Shown here piece after piece: positions 12,161 through 26,383 of a DNA stretch of 64,000 bases. Position 1 is the stretch's first letter; the number at the start of each line of letters is the position of its first letter. The notes below the pieces were generated by a model. The model was given only the letters and a program-made list of their open reading frames with translations, was not told the origin of the DNA and did not search any database. The position numbers were made by a program, and so were the translations under genes. This stretch comes from Rallus limicola. Its lineage: Eukaryota > Chordata > Aves > Gruiformes > Rallidae. Where the stretch lies: NCBI GenBank assembly GCA_022605955.1, contig JAKCOZ010000005.1, forward strand, positions 43,762,950 to 43,826,949, in the 5' to 3' direction.

Positions 12161-15070
12161 GGAGGGAAGGAAAAGCTCCAACATCTGAGTAGGATGCCAG
12201 GCCAGGAAGATTTAACAGTTGAGATCCTACTAAGCATTTTAACATTTTAATTCATAATATAGCAATTTTTTGAAGAATACAAAGCAGAGTAATTCTTTTT
12301 TGAAGTACAAGACCTGAAAATGATTTCTCAGTTTCTGGGTACATTGCCAGGAGACATTAACGTGAAACCTTGAAACCTCTGAGACCCCTGGCTTGTCTCA
12401 CACCTGCAGTTACCTCAAATGTTTCTGAGCCCTTGACATGCCTCTGCTTTTATGTAATTCACAACTGCATGAAACCACTATGAACAACACTTTTACAGTG
12501 CTCAAGGTCTCCTCTGAACAAAGGCAGAGGGAGAAGGTACTCCGCCAGCACAGGGCTGCCCAGGAGGCAGGCAGGTATCCTCAGCCCCAGTCACAGACAG
12601 TTAATTTAAAAAGAGGCAACAGCACAGGAGGGGGAGAGGAGATGACACCCATGGCAGGAAGGTCCTGCTTTACATGAGATTTAGGCACCCACGTAGATGT
12701 CTTTTGGAGGGCAGAAGGCTTACATCACTGCCAGTCCTTTGCACAGGCTTGATGCACTGAGCAAAACGGGAGGATAGGAGAGAGCACAGATGAGAAGGAC
12801 TCACCATGTGAAATATTGAAGATGTGCCTTGTGGAACAGTATGGGCCAAGGGTGCTTAGCTGTGTTACCTCAGCATGAAGAAGTTGGGAAGAATATATCA
12901 TGTTTCAGAAGAAATAGATGGTATTGAGGAACCTTCAACACTTAAAGCCAGATTCAGAGATATTTACGTATCCCTAGATGGAGATATGAAACCTGACTAG
13001 AGGGGATGATTGGAAGGCACCCACTGTAATGTAGCAGTGGTTGGCTGTATTTGTACACACCCCAGATGAAAACTAATGTTTGAACTTGGCTCTTATCTGG
13101 ATCAGTTAATTCTGTTCAAGCCCAAAACAGCCATACAGGCAGTCTTGGCAGCACAGTTTAGAGCAGGAGCTGTATAAAGTGAGGAGGTGAATAAGAGAGC
13201 AGGTGGGGTGCCAGGCCTAACTTCAGTGCTACCGTCAACCATTACTGTGTGCACTCACAGGCCGTCCTTCACTGCAACACAAGCAGCAACCTTGGTTACA
13301 GTTGGGCATTGACCAATTTGATGGAAAGAAATTCTGGTTGGAGTAAACTGGGTAACTGCAATTTTCTTGAAAACTGTCAGTATGAGACTCACTCAGCATG
13401 GAAATAACTCTTAAGAGTGGTGGAGCTTTTCTCACATAGGGTGTTTAGGACCACAGGGTGCTACCTGGGATGTTACTGAACTGTCCGTAGGTGAGACCCA
13501 ACCAGACTGCACTGCGCTGGCTGCTGGCAATCCAGGGGGCATCTGCCAGCTATGAATGGAGGCCCTCTTCCTCCCTTATTCCCAACCACTACACTGCATT
13601 AAAAAACAAACAAAATGTGAAATTGTGTATAACATTAATTACCCCATGTCCAGGTGTTTGCTGGAAAAAACACAGGGAGTCAATGTGAATCCAGAGAGAG
13701 GGTAACAGGGAGTGGGATTCATCCTCCCTCTGTGAGAACAACCGTCCACCCCACAAAATCAGGATAGTAACTTAAAAATAATCCATGTGCTGGGTCACTG
13801 CTGACTGCTCTCCTGCCTTCAATCCTGAATCCAGAGATTGCTCCAGGTTTTAAGCTTTCAGTGTCACCATGACATCTAAAAATTTACATTTCTTCATTCA
13901 GATGAGAAGGAATATTGTTTGTTTAGGTTTCCTTTTTTTTTTCTCTTTTCCCCCTACTGACAAAGTGGGGCATTGTGCAATATAATGGATATCACAATAC
14001 TGAGTAGTTTTTGGCATAGTGTCTCCATTAATGTTCAGCCACAGTTAGAAAAAATTGAGAAATCTTATGTACACCTCATAATCCAACAGACCTATCCCAT
14101 TTATCATTCCATGGGCCAAATCCTGAAGATATTTATTAGCTATGGGTAAGATCCTTGTTTATTTTTCAGTGCAGATAAAAGACCTTGTCACAGAGCACTA
14201 CCTTCTGCTGGATGCTATACAAGCCTTCCCTTTAATTTAGGGAAAAGAACATTTACACAGTGCTCTCCAGGCAAATATCAGCTCATTCTGCACATGTTAA
14301 GAGCAGGCTAAAAGTAACAGGGTCATGCTAGCACACTGTTGTATCTATGTTAGTATACTCTTCTAATAATTATTAGAATTGCACAAATGATAACTTCTGG
14401 GCATGACAGGCCATAGCAGAGAAAATTCACATTTGTTCAGAACAGGGCTGCCTACTTCAGAAAACAGGCAGACAAGGCTCATATGTAGACAAACCCTAAA
14501 AGTGTCTTGCAGAAGCTGTTACTTTAGGTTGGTTAAGGATTCAGGATTTTGTACTGCAATTTAATATTATTTAAACATAAGAGATCTTCTGAAGCCATAA
14601 TTGTCTCTGGTGAAATCCACAGAAATCAATAGAAGTTTTGTCTAACTTTTCCATAATGATGAAAGGAAGGCCAAAGTAGTATCTAGTGCTGATAACTCTT
14701 GTGTTTTTTTACCATGAGGCCTTACAACTCTTTGGGGTTCCCTCACCACTTAAATCCATGGTTTCTATAAAAAAACCCTCCACATTCCTATGCACTGTAT
14801 TCTGCTTCCCACTTGTCTCTGGTGCGGATAGACCTCTAAAAAGGAATTTACTTGGAGAGCAGGTAGGGGAAGGATTTTTTGGTGGCCACATTTTAGGCCT
14901 AGACACAAGACAGAGTTTTCATTTTCTACTTTGTGCAACACAGAAAGCAAATTAAACTCCCATCTTTGCATTTTTGAGGCAAAGAGGTTCCATGGCAAGC
15001 CTGGCATGCAAGGGCAGGGGCTTTCCTCTAATTCTCATTATTTGTGACAAGCTCTGGTTGCATGTAAGTA
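12161..15070. other. Intergenic DNA, no gene seen
   Basis: Unique DNA with only short chance ORFs and a T-rich tract around 13930-13960. No repeat family recognised. Confidence 0.55.
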
Positions 15071-15370
15071 ACTCCTACACACCATAACGCTATTATCCAG
15101 TAGTATCTTTTTCTTGCCTTTCTATATCATTGTCAAGTTTATTTACATGGTCCCTTGCTCTTCAGTTAACACGCTTCCAGACATACTATTTTCCTGCTCT
15201 ATAATTATCAAGCCATTGTAAAGCTAAATTGGCAGACTCTATATTGTAATTCTGGCACTTTTAGCCTAATTGGGGATAACCACATCGAGAGAAGATGGTC
15301 AGTGACAAATTAGCATTATTTTCCCCTGAAAGATAATAGGTAGCTGCTTCAATCACTTTTTTGACAGATC
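15071..15370. promoter_or_regulatory. Candidate conserved regulatory segment with homeodomain motifs
   Basis: Contains GTAATTCTGG, GCCTAATTGGGGATAA, AATTATCAAG, ATTAGCATTATTTTC and CAATCACTTTTTTGACAG in under 150 bases. Dense TAAT and GGATAA (OTX/GSC-like) motifs are typical of developmental enhancers. No repeat, no ORF. Inference only. Confidence 0.25.
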
Positions 15371-18300
15371 AACATGTCTGTATCTTATTGAATATATATT
15401 CCTACAAGGAGAAAGCTATTACCAATGCACCACACAAGCATCTCCTGTCCATAAATCTGGGGGGTTTTATTATGGTAGAGCTTTAGAACACAAGACAGTG
15501 AGAGTAGCTTTCTGCATTAATATAGGTAGGCGCATCCAGCAGGACCTGCAGCCTCTTCACCTGGTGAAACATGACTAAGACTTACTAGACAGCCTGTGGG
15601 CCACTACAGGGCTCATGAAAAAGCTTAATGGACAAACCAGAGAAACCAGGACTCAGGACAAATGTATGACAGAAACAATGTAAAAGCCCATGGCTTTTTA
15701 CAGTTTGAAAAATATTTCATCTCATTTGTGACATACAAGCCTTGGTAGTCATTCAAATCTTATGAGATACTAAACACAAAATGCCACATGGTGATAAATG
15801 TACATTGCCAAGTAGAGGGTAATGGAGGCCATATCTCCTTCTAGATCTGCCCAGGCACATGTGTGGCATCCCAGAGAAGAGGCTGTCATCACATAGCCTG
15901 TCAACATCACACTGCTCCACCAAGCAGTTGGTCTCCTCTGTGACTTACTTATTCATTCCCTTAGCCAAAGACAAACACCTCAGCAAGAAACAGCCTATTT
16001 TGTACACTTTTGAGGGTGGGGTTGATGTGAGCACAGCAGTCAACACTGGGAGGTGTTGGTGCAAACATCTACCTGACCTACTTGTCAGTCAAGCCACCAC
16101 GGATTCCCACAAGGCAGTCCAAAGAGACTTCAGATCCTCCAGTAAACTGCCTAACACCACAGTGGCCACCACCATATGAGGAACATCCTGCCCCTCACAA
16201 GTCTACTTTCTCACTTTAACACCTTTTTGTTCTGTGGGAAGGTGTTGCAGGAACCCAAAGCACTCTCGATGAGTTGCTCTCTCACTTCACTGTTGTGTTA
16301 GTATCTAGGGCAGTACAAGAATAAAAGGACTCAAATATTTCATAGGCTTTTAATCCAAGGGGTTTAATCCATACATTTGTACCTTTCTTAAATATCTTGC
16401 TTCTCCACTTCCAAATTTCTGCCTAATCCATCCATCTATTACACCCAATACCAAACATTTTGCCTTGTCATCTCCTTGTAAATAGAGGGTGTCAAATATA
16501 TGGCCAGCTCATGGGACACAGTTAGGGAAATAGTTTAATCTTCCCAGTGGAGTGATTAAAGAAATCATCCCAACTACTCAGTCAGCTCTAGCCACACACT
16601 TAATCAGCGCGGCTGGAAGCAGGAGGCTTGCAACACACATGCATTGGGAAGGGGAAGGACATGTGGGACGTGTGGTCATACATGGAGAATTCACGTCTTT
16701 GGCAGCTGTCCCAAGGATCCAACCATGAGATTTAGCTTGAAAAAAGTGCTCCTAAATACTGGAAAGATGTTAAAAAGCCTGTGATGGGGTCTCCTGGTTA
16801 ATGCTTCAGGAATGGTAAATCCTTGGGATTTTGTAAATTTTGGCCCCAGCTGATAAAATTGCTACTGTGTTCTGGCCTGTAACCCTCCAGCTGCAGTCAT
16901 GAGCAAGGAGCCTTGCCCACTCAAATGAGAAGAAAGTTATCCATGAAAACAGGAACTACCTTTTTGCAAGTATTTGTCTAGCATTTTTCCAGGACTGTCC
17001 AGCACCATGCCACTTACAAACTCTGAGCAAAAAGGATCTGATAACCCAGAGACTGGAAATTACTCTTTTCCTCATTTTCCTGAAGAAGTCTCTTTTTGTC
17101 CTTCTTAGATTTGTGCTCTATGTTAAGAAAAGAAAAAACAAAAAAACCCCAACCAACCAAAAAACCCCCAACGACTCCAAAACAAACTAGTCTGCTGTGA
17201 CAATACTTTATAAGAATGTAATTAAAATTTCTTATGTCAGTCCTCTGTGTACAAGCTAGCAATCCGTGAAGTTTTCATGAACTAAAAGGCTTTTTTTGAG
17301 GAGCCTGGCAGTTTGGTAGAGGAAAGCATGGAGATCAGCAAACCTGAGAAGTGTGATGGCATCACAGTTCTTGCTGCTGTCTTAATACATCAAGGGCAAC
17401 TTGAAACAACAGTGAGAGGCAGCACTCAGTTTTGCTGTGTCCCTTGGTGACAAAGCAGGAATCGTTTATTTGCTTTTTTTTCCCAGTCTTTGGAAAAATG
17501 GACTTACCTATTATTCCTCCTCATCCTAGCAGGGCTGATCATTTCTTTTCCTTTGTTTTATTTCAATTTGACTCACAAAAGGAACCTTTCTTAGAAGAAA
17601 CTACAACAAAACTCCTTGTCCTGACATGATTCAAGCATGGTTCCACGTTGATAGATGCGACTTAGTGGTGCTTCTATTATGTGCTTTAACCAGGACAAAG
17701 TGCAAAGTCCCACTGTACCCAGTAGAAACCTTTGGCTTGGAAGCTTGACTGAGGCCATCAAGGGAAACAAGGAATTCAGTGGTGTGAGGTAGTCAGTGCA
17801 CTAATTAGCATCCAGCAGCTGCACCAGAGGTTTGAAAAAGGTAATATTGAGCCTGCAGCTCAAAGGGCATGAGATGTTTTTTCCTTCTTGCTCAGCCACA
17901 TGTGAATGTCCCTCACTGCTCACAGCAAAGCTTGAAGGGCTGAGGTCAATTGGATGAGGAAATTGATCTGGCTGATAACTAAGCCTGAGGGAAAGGACAG
18001 GAAAATCCAATACAAGTAGTACATCTCTGGGATGAGGAGGCGGGAGAGGCTGGTTTTAAAACAACACCAGGTATATGGAAAATAACATTTAAAAGATCTG
18101 ATCTATGATTATTTAATGTTGTGCATCAGCAGAATGTCCCGTTAGCAGAGAATAAATTCACTCCAGAGTTCTCCTGTCTCAGTTCATGAGAAAATATGTA
18201 TTTATAAGTTACCAAACTCAAACACAAGCATGCTTCTTCGAAGGGTGAAGTCTTCTTGGAATTCATAATATGTGTTCTTGTATTCTGGGTTCTGATATTT

Positions 18301-21230
18301 ATTTTAACTTTCTGGAGCACCAGAAGAAAAAGGCCAATTTGTGAAATGCCTTGGTGTATTTCAGCAGGAGAAATCTGCTTCCATAGGGGTGTCTGTCTGC
18401 TGCTGTTAGAAGGAGAAGGGCATCAGGTCTCAAAACCCAGGGAGTTTCTTCTGTTTATACTAGAGGTCTCAATTAGGTCAGTGTACCTCATTTGCTGAAA
18501 CAGGCTGCAATGAGATTTCCAAGCTGACGTTATTAGAAAGAAAAATTATCTGACTTGTGAACTGAAATGAGGCTTTTGATAACTGCAGAACTAGAATACA
18601 TCCTATTCATCGGTGACATTTAGATGGGCCACTGCATAAAACACATGTCAGCATCACTGAGTAGACATCTGCCAGAGAAAGGCAAGCAAACCTCATAGGA
18701 GAAGACATTCTTCAATCAGCAGGGCTCCCCATGGAAGCTGCTCCATTACAAACAGCTCTGTTTCCTCTGCTGAAGGTGTGGTGGAAACAACTCACTTCTA
18801 TTTAGCCGATCAGACAATCATTTCTTTGCAAACTGGAGTGTGGTATAAAACACTGAAAATGAGGTCTTTAAGAAGTTGGACAGTTTTTTAATTTTAGACC
18901 TCTGAGTCTTGTTACTGTCCAGCCAGAGCTTGCTAGCACTTTGGGAGTGCCAGTTTCCTTAGTGTTTGAAGTGACAGCTACATGAACTGTGACATTTTAA
19001 AAGCATGATGTCTGCTAGGCATGTCTCAAAAGTTCTATGTGTTTGTTAAGCCCATAAATCTGCATGTTCACTTGTTGCATTACAGTTTTAAATTCAGATT
19101 CCAACATTTGCTACTTTTTGCCAAAAAAATTGTATATGCCAGTGTTTAATATTTCACTGTAAATTTATTATAACTGGAAGAACTCTCAGACAGAGGGAGT
19201 GTCTACCCTGCAACCTGGAGGTGTGACTGCAGCTTGAGCAGACCACGGAGCTAGCTTTCTTCTGGCTTGCTGGGTACTGATAACAGCACGGTCATGGCAG
19301 CAGAAGGCTGAATAACCCATTGAGAGCTGTGTGCCTCGCTGTGGTCTCTGAGCACTCCAGGGTTGCTAGTTTCAAGCTGAAGACTCCTTGTGTTTCTGAC
19401 ATGGATAGACAAATGGGCGAGGAAACTGTAAGAAAAAGATACTTTTCAAAGAAATGACAGCAGAGGCCGTTATAGCTGTCAGATGTGTGAGCCTGGAGTT
19501 TCACAAAAGGCCAGAAACTGAGAGTTCTTACCCACTTTTCTGTAGACTTAGGCTCTTCAGGGATAAGAGCAAGTTCCTCTTGCAGATTAATAAATGGCTG
19601 AAATGAAAGATATTCAAAAATCTGTGCAAAAGTGAACAGAGGTAAGGTCCCCACAAGGACTGTGAGAACCAAAACAGATGCAACCTCCTGGCCAAGAAGT
19701 TCTGAAGACACAAACTGACATAGTATGGGAAATATATACAGAAAACATAGTAGTATTACACTGGGTTTTTTTCCCTAAGCATCTACAAGCCACTATTAGA
19801 GAGACAGGGCTGTGGGCAAGATGCACTTCTGACCTGATCTTATATGGCCAGTTTCATTCTTATGAAAAAACTAGAACCATTTTTCATTTCACCAGCAGAG
19901 AGAGAATATATATTGGTAAGGAGTTGTCTCAAGGAGATGATCCTGGAGCTGTGCTCCTTAAGCAGGTTCAAACCCAAAGAAATAAAGCTGGGTCTCACTG
20001 TAGTTTGTCCTATGAAAGTATCAGCTATGAGATTCACAGTGGTCTAAAGAGAAAACATGATATTAGAGTTAGGAGAACACAACCTCAGTGCTCACCCCCT
20101 TGCTGTGTAAATGCATGGTACCTCCATGCTATGAATCCACAATTCTGTTTTGGCTGTCCAGGATGCAGTAGAGCTGCAAAAGGGAAAGGTAACAAGTATG
20201 TTGGAGAAAAGTCCACCCAGCACAGTAAAAGACAAGGCTGTATTAAACATTAAGGCACAGAAGCAGTTGGTGGAAAGTGTACTTCACAAAGAAATCACTG
20301 TGTTGTGGGGTGAGAGGATAAGAAGATACAGTAGAAGTGTGTAAAATCACAAATGCTACAGAGAAAGTAGGTAGTAAAAGCTTAGATTTGTTGCAAGGAC
20401 AAAGTGAAAAGCAAGTCAAACCTACTGCTTTGGGAAACGCTTGCAGAACAGAGGTTTCCAAGCCTCAGTCTCTCTTGCTAAACCCACCTGAGAAGTGGTG
20501 TTTCAGCACTTCTTTGGAATAGCAGAATAAGGGAGTGACCAGAGGCTCTGAAATGTGTAGGGGTCTGCTGTGAGGATGCAGGAGGCAGAAGGTGTAGGAG
20601 ATGTCCCTGGGGCCATAACAACTTGTGGGAATGACTGTTAACTCTTATCAACCCCATGGGAGCAGGCCAAGTTCAATTACACCTTCTCACTCAGGGTTTA
20701 ATTACAACATTGGATGTCACTGCCACAACATGTAGTGGAGGCCAAAATATAAAATGGGTTCAAGAAAGAATAAAACACTTCAGTGGCTCTCAAGCTTTGT
20801 GGTAGAAATACAGCCTCAAGCTCCAGGACTTCACAAGACGTGAAGTGGTACAACTAGATGGTCTACCGGGAAGGATAAATATATATTTACTCCATTGTTT
20901 ACATTCTTTCCTCAGATACTGGCAGACCACTGCTAAGGTGCATCTTCAGCAGGGTGATCTTTCAGTCTCACCTGTTCTGACAATTTTATGTCACACCCTT
21001 ACATAGTTCACTCCATAAGACTGGCTTCCTCCATATGCATTCTTTGATTTTTAATGAATAGCTTGTCAATTGATTGATTGAACAGCAATCTACAAGAATG
21101 ACAGATCTGGGATCAAATAAGATACATTTTTTAAATTGGCTGAACAAGCGATTATTTCCTGGAGCACAGTAGGAACCAGAGCAAGTGCTGCTCTATTTGT
21201 TCTAGAGCACATCTGTAATACTGAGTATTT
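15371..21230. other. Intergenic DNA, no gene seen
   Basis: Unique DNA with an A/C-rich simple patch at 17131-17180. The longest open frame is 191 codons on the plus strand (19678-20253). Its translation has no recognisable domain, transmembrane segment or family, so I do not call it. Confidence 0.5.
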
Positions 21231-21545
21231 AATGGGAAACATGCTTGCCAGAGTGGATCAAACCAGTGCTCCACTGTCTTCATCAGTAGCTATTCCCAGA
21301 GGCTCCACAGGAAGGCACAAGGCATCCCATAATAGACCACTAGGAAATAATTTATCCATAAGAAAACCATCTCCTTAACTTATTTTGGTTAATGATGTCC
21401 TTCTTACTTTGAAGGCTGATACCTTTTCCACTTTGGACCTCTTATTATTCGTATAAATTCCTAACCCTGCAGAGTGGTTGGCCTCTGTAATACTTCCTGG
21501 CAGAAAGTTCCACAGGTTAATTATGTGTTAATTATTTCCCAAGTT
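21231..21545 (+). repeat. Ancient amniote interspersed repeat
   Basis: CCAGAGTGGATCAAACCAGT, AATAATTTATCCATAAG, TATAAATTCCTAACCCT and GAAAGTTCCACAGGTTAATT occur in the order seen in a dispersed repeat common in turtles and crocodilians (from memory). The bird copy is strongly diverged. Family name not certain. Confidence 0.55.
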
Positions 21546-21852
21546 CCCTTTAAAAGAATTGCATCCAAGTCAAAGAAAATCCTAACCGCCCTTTGGTTTC
21601 AGTAGACTCAGGGGCTCTCAGACCTTGGCAGTTGGGGGTGGCATTGACAAGGTGGTAAGGAATCCAGCTATGCATGTAGTTTGCGTTAAATGGAGCATAC
21701 TCCAGCTGCCCCCATTTTTGATAGAGATCTGAGAGCTGCAGAAATTTAAGGTTCTCCACAGTGATCCATCATGACTTGAGACGTGAATAGAGCTGCATTC
21801 TGGGATGTGCAGCTCCCTGTGGAGCATTTTTCCATGCCAACAAAGATGCAAT

Positions 21853-21912
21853 TGTGTGTGTGTGCGTGTGTGCGCGTGTGTGTGCGTGTGTGCGCATGTG
21901 TGCGTGCACGCG
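21853..21912. repeat. (TG)n microsatellite with CG interruptions
   Basis: About 60 bp of TGTG interrupted by TGCG units, able to adopt Z-DNA (alternating purine-pyrimidine throughout). The His/Thr-rich minus-strand ORFs here are artefacts of the repeat. Confidence 0.9.
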
Positions 21913-24165
21913 AAGCAGGTGGGGAAGGAGGTGAGCAGAAGTGAGCCACCGCACACAGACTGATATCTTCCAAAGGTATTAAGTAAACTTCCTCTATCTC
22001 ACCACCAAAGTAAGTTGCTAAATGCTTGCTGTGTCTGCGTGAACAACACTGAGGAGGTGCTTTGAGCTGTGCAGGCTCCATTTCACACCACAATTAGTCT
22101 CACACTCTCAAGAGCTCTCCCTCTTCCACCCATCTTCATCCACTTCCGAGGCTTGCTTTAATCTGGTGCTGCACAGCTGCATGCAGAATGCACCATACAC
22201 ATTGGCTCATTGCATAACCTGAGCATCAGGGCCAAGGCTGACTAAGGGCCATCTCCATGGTCACTGCAATGGGAGGTGGACTGGGAGCACAGCAAGGGAA
22301 GCAGAGACTGGTGTCAGCTTCCTTCATCATCCCTCTGTTGATGCCCACGCTCCTGACATTACCTAATCCAACTGAGAGCACATAAATGCCCATAAATCAG
22401 AAAAATACCTAAAGATAAGCTGCACTGGGGATAGCTCCCTCACCCAGCTCAGTGTGCAGCCTGCACACACTGCTGCTGGTGCTGAGGGAGAGGGAGGAAC
22501 ACAGTGCTGGTGGCAGGGGGAGGCAGGAAAGCAAGGTTGGATGTCAGTCTACACAGTGGTTAGCTTACAGGGACTAAAAAATCATAATTCTTCTCATCTT
22601 TTTAGTCCTTACATTTGGGAAGCTCTAATCACGCTTCCGACAGAGCAAACATCCTTGGCTTTGCACAGCACGTTGCACACAGGCACCAGTCCATCAGCGA
22701 GGCTGAGCACTCCCCAGCACACACTGCGTGACTCCCATGTGCGCTCCCTGGCACGGGGGAAGGACATGAAGTGGAACATGAGATCCAGCAGGAGTTCAGA
22801 TAAAGGGAGCCTGGCAAAGGAAGTAAAACCAAACAGCACAGGGTGTCTCAGGGGCATGAAATCAAAAGAGGACAGGGTGAATAGAAGCAGATTGGTCTTA
22901 CAGGGCATACAGGTTTTATCACAAGAGCACTGAAACATCCTATGTTTGCTGGGTTGCTCTCTATGGGGCCATTAGCTGCTAGGACATGGCAGAAGGTGAC
23001 GCTCTGTAGACCAGAGCCTCTCACCCAGGTCTGTGAGACTAGAGGCATGCAATGTCCCTGCTAGACAGGATGGACATTTTTTTTCAGACCAGAACACCAA
23101 AGTTATTAGCTGTGCTTAATATCACCAGGGTTTCAGTCTTATCTTAATGGATAGGAGGGCCCTATTTTTAGAATCAGTCAAGAACTTGAGAACATCAGCT
23201 CAAACAACAGTTTTAGATTATGCTTCTCTGAGGAAAAAGAACAAACTCAGAGACCACAATTTCAAAACAAATGAATAGGGATATTTTAGGACATAATTTT
23301 CACAGGTCACAAAGTGCTTGATGGATGTGGCTGAACATATGCTAGCACCAGAACTGCTGGCTCCTGACCCAGTAGCCATTTCCTTCCATATTTCCAGACA
23401 CAGAGCATTTTTTTCCATAGTTTTAGTACATAGCTACATTAAGGAGGGCAGCACAAGGGCAAGGACAGCTGGCTGTGCATCCACTGGAGCTTTCCTAGGG
23501 AAAGAAGCAAGGACAAATTTATCCATTCCAGCCTCAAAGACATAGGAATAAAGTCTGAAAACCTGGCGTGTATTCTTTCCCTCTGTAAATGTCGGGGTTT
23601 TTTAGCAAGCTAAAAATTATGGCACCTAAGTACTTGGTGGAGAGTAGTCGTTAAGAACATTATAAGCACTTCTGCTACACCTTGGCAATCGTAGTGACTG
23701 CATTGTTTGCTTTAGAAGCTTCTGAGTGGCAGAAAAGTGGATATAAAAAAGAAATAGTTAGAACCTGTACAATATTTGAGCAGACTGTAATAATGTTAAA
23801 TACCATTTTAAAGCCCCTAAACTCTTTAAAAACAACAAAAAAGGGACTGATTTATAACCTGCTTCACAACTAAAGGGTAGAGTCCAGTAGGAGCATTTGC
23901 CTTTGGATATGCTGGTAAAATAACAAACCTATATTAGTCCAGCTCCGAACACAAGTGCCTACATTTTGAGTGTATCTGTATAGCAAAGCAGTCAAAACAG
24001 ACTTTGTTTTAAAAAGGAATAAAGAGATGAAGGCACCACTAAGACAGAAGTTAGTTATTCATTATAATGTTTTTTGCAGCAGTGCTTCACGTCAGAAGCT
24101 GTGGAGCTTGTTTTCTTTACTTTGTTGTCAGATGGTTTGACATACAAGCCATATATAAGAAAGTC
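21913..24165. other. Intergenic DNA, no gene seen
   Basis: Includes a 159-codon plus-strand frame at 22454-22933 without recognisable domain. No repeat family identified. Confidence 0.5.
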
Positions 24166-24208
24166 ATATACATATATATATATAGTGTGTATAGAGAGAG
24201 ATATATAT
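24166..24208. repeat. (AT)n/(GA)n simple repeat
   Basis: ATATACATATATATATATAG is followed by TGTGTATAGAGAGAGATATA. Compound dinucleotide microsatellite. Confidence 0.85.
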
Positions 24209-26383
24209 CCACTCAAGACTGAATTAGAAGCATTACTTGGGGAAGAAGCATGAGCTATAGATATACAATGCAATGCATGAAAAAAATAATATCTTTGTTC
24301 ACGGGTGCAATAGTAAAATAAGGTCACCTACACTGAACTCTCTTTTGAGCAGCTTAGTCCAATGTCACTGAACTGAACAAGCATGTTTGAATCACTGTCC
24401 AGCAAAAAGGGGAAGAGTTACCGAATGTCAGCAGCTCCCTGTGTTACGCTGCCCTGTAGGAAGATGCAAACAGCAAGGTCAATGCAGCTGTGAGCGACGG
24501 AACAGCCCAGTGACATCCTTCTGCAAAACTCAGCTGATCAGGTCGCAGTGCTAACAGCCTTGCTCAAAATTGCTAACAGCTTGGTGACTATTCACACCAC
24601 ACAGCCCGTTACAGGGGCTGAGCTGAGATGTCTCTTATGGAAACCATTATAGAGCCCTATCATCTCTCTGTAAAGGAACAGACCTCGAATGAGTCAGCAG
24701 AGGTCTCTCTTTTTTATGAGTGAAGAATGCGGCCCCCCTGCTTTGAACCTGCCAAACTTGCCAAACCTGTCACCTTCGAGGGCTGAATGATCAAGGTTTC
24801 CTCTTTGCATCCATAACGACTCTTTCAGCAAGTCCTTGAACAGAGATAAAATAAAATAAAGTAATTGAAACATTCCAACCAATACTTAAAAGAAAATTAA
24901 ATAATAAAAAAGACAGACTTACTGCAAGAGAAAGGATTGTGCTTGATTCTTGGTGCCAAAGTCTTCCTCAGCGAGAAGTTTAACTTTTGCTTACTTGGCA
25001 CATGGTTGCAGACAGAACAGTAGAGACTCGGGTCTGCCCCACCACCAATACCTGGCAGCTCACACAAGACACGTTTCTGTGGTACACTGGGATCATTGTT
25101 TACTGTCCCCACCATCATTAGTCATTTGTGAATAAATAATAACATCCAGAGATGTCAGTGATAGCTTTTCACTGTGCAGGTTACTCTACAAACATGACTG
25201 AGGAAATCTTCCCTGCACAAAGTAACTTCAAAAACAAAAAGCAGAAGTCTAAGGGTGTAAGCACATGCCACTATAAAATAAAATTGTGTTTTATGATAAA
25301 CAGCTGACCTACACACTTGTTCCAAAAAGAATTTGTTGGACAACCCTCACTGTCCATGGCAGAATGGCTACATTCTGGGTTGAAGACAACTGCTATCACC
25401 ATGCTTTTGCTTTGCTTGATAGTAGAGAGAAGCGGCTCTCCGCGTCATTTCACTTTCTGCTGGTACATCCAAGGGAAATTCAGAATGACCCCAACACCCC
25501 AGCTAGCTAGCTCAGTCATCTACAAAATGACAGCTCTCATTTTAATGATACAAGTGGTTCTGTGTTAACTCATCCCCAACTTGGGCTCCTGGGTGCTCTC
25601 CTCATGTGAAAATAAAAACGTGCCAGTGTGCTCCTGACAAGACTGAAGCCAATGGGACTCTCCCCAACAGCATCAAAGCATGAGTATTTCAATGCACACT
25701 CTACCTCGGTCTGTATTTCTGGCTGGGCAAATCACTTAATGAAACATTTAACAATCTAATGCTTTAGGGGACATTGCTTATTTTCCTCTGCCTTTATTTT
25801 CTCCTCTACACAGGGATAAGACTCAGAGCCTTATAAACCATAATTAGCAAGTTTCAAAGGCACTCTGAGATCTTGAATTAACAACATGCTACAAGTGCAC
25901 AGCCGATTTATTCATAACACTTCAGGCCAGTGGTCCCTGACCTACAGGAAGCAAAGCCAGAGCTCACAGAGAGAGGCTGCAAGTTCAGTGGGAGTACAAA
26001 TGGCAAATTAGTGCTCCTCACAGGTAGAACCTGTGACATGAACCCAGAAGTGGTATTGGGAGTGAGGTCACGAACCTGGTAGTGAAATCAGAAGACAGGT
26101 CCTTCAGTTACGCTAGTTCCAGAACGGCTTAAAAAAAGCATGCTTTGTACTGATAAATATGTTTCCACTCAAGGCTAAAAAGCAAAGTCTCACAGACCTG
26201 CTTTTCTTTTGAGCTCTCCCTTAAGAACAGCAACAAAAGTTCTGCCCGTGCCAGTGATCTGCTCAATTAGATTTTACTTCAATATGTGTTAAGAGATTGG
26301 AACAAGATTTTAAACAAATGTTTACCCTGAAAAAAAGCCTTTACAGACTCAAACCTTTATTTGTCACAGGTATACATAATAAA
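24209..26383. other. Intergenic DNA, no gene seen
   Basis: Unique DNA. A weak match to the palindromic repeat core (CTGAAGCCAATGGGA, about 25629-25670) may be another remnant. Confidence 0.5.

Noticed and set aside
21618..22093. His/Thr-rich minus-strand ORFs
   Set aside because: Produced by the (TG)n microsatellite read in its complementary frames.
22454..22933. 159-codon plus-strand frame
   Set aside because: Low-information composition and an overlapping opposite-strand frame of similar length; no recognisable domain.
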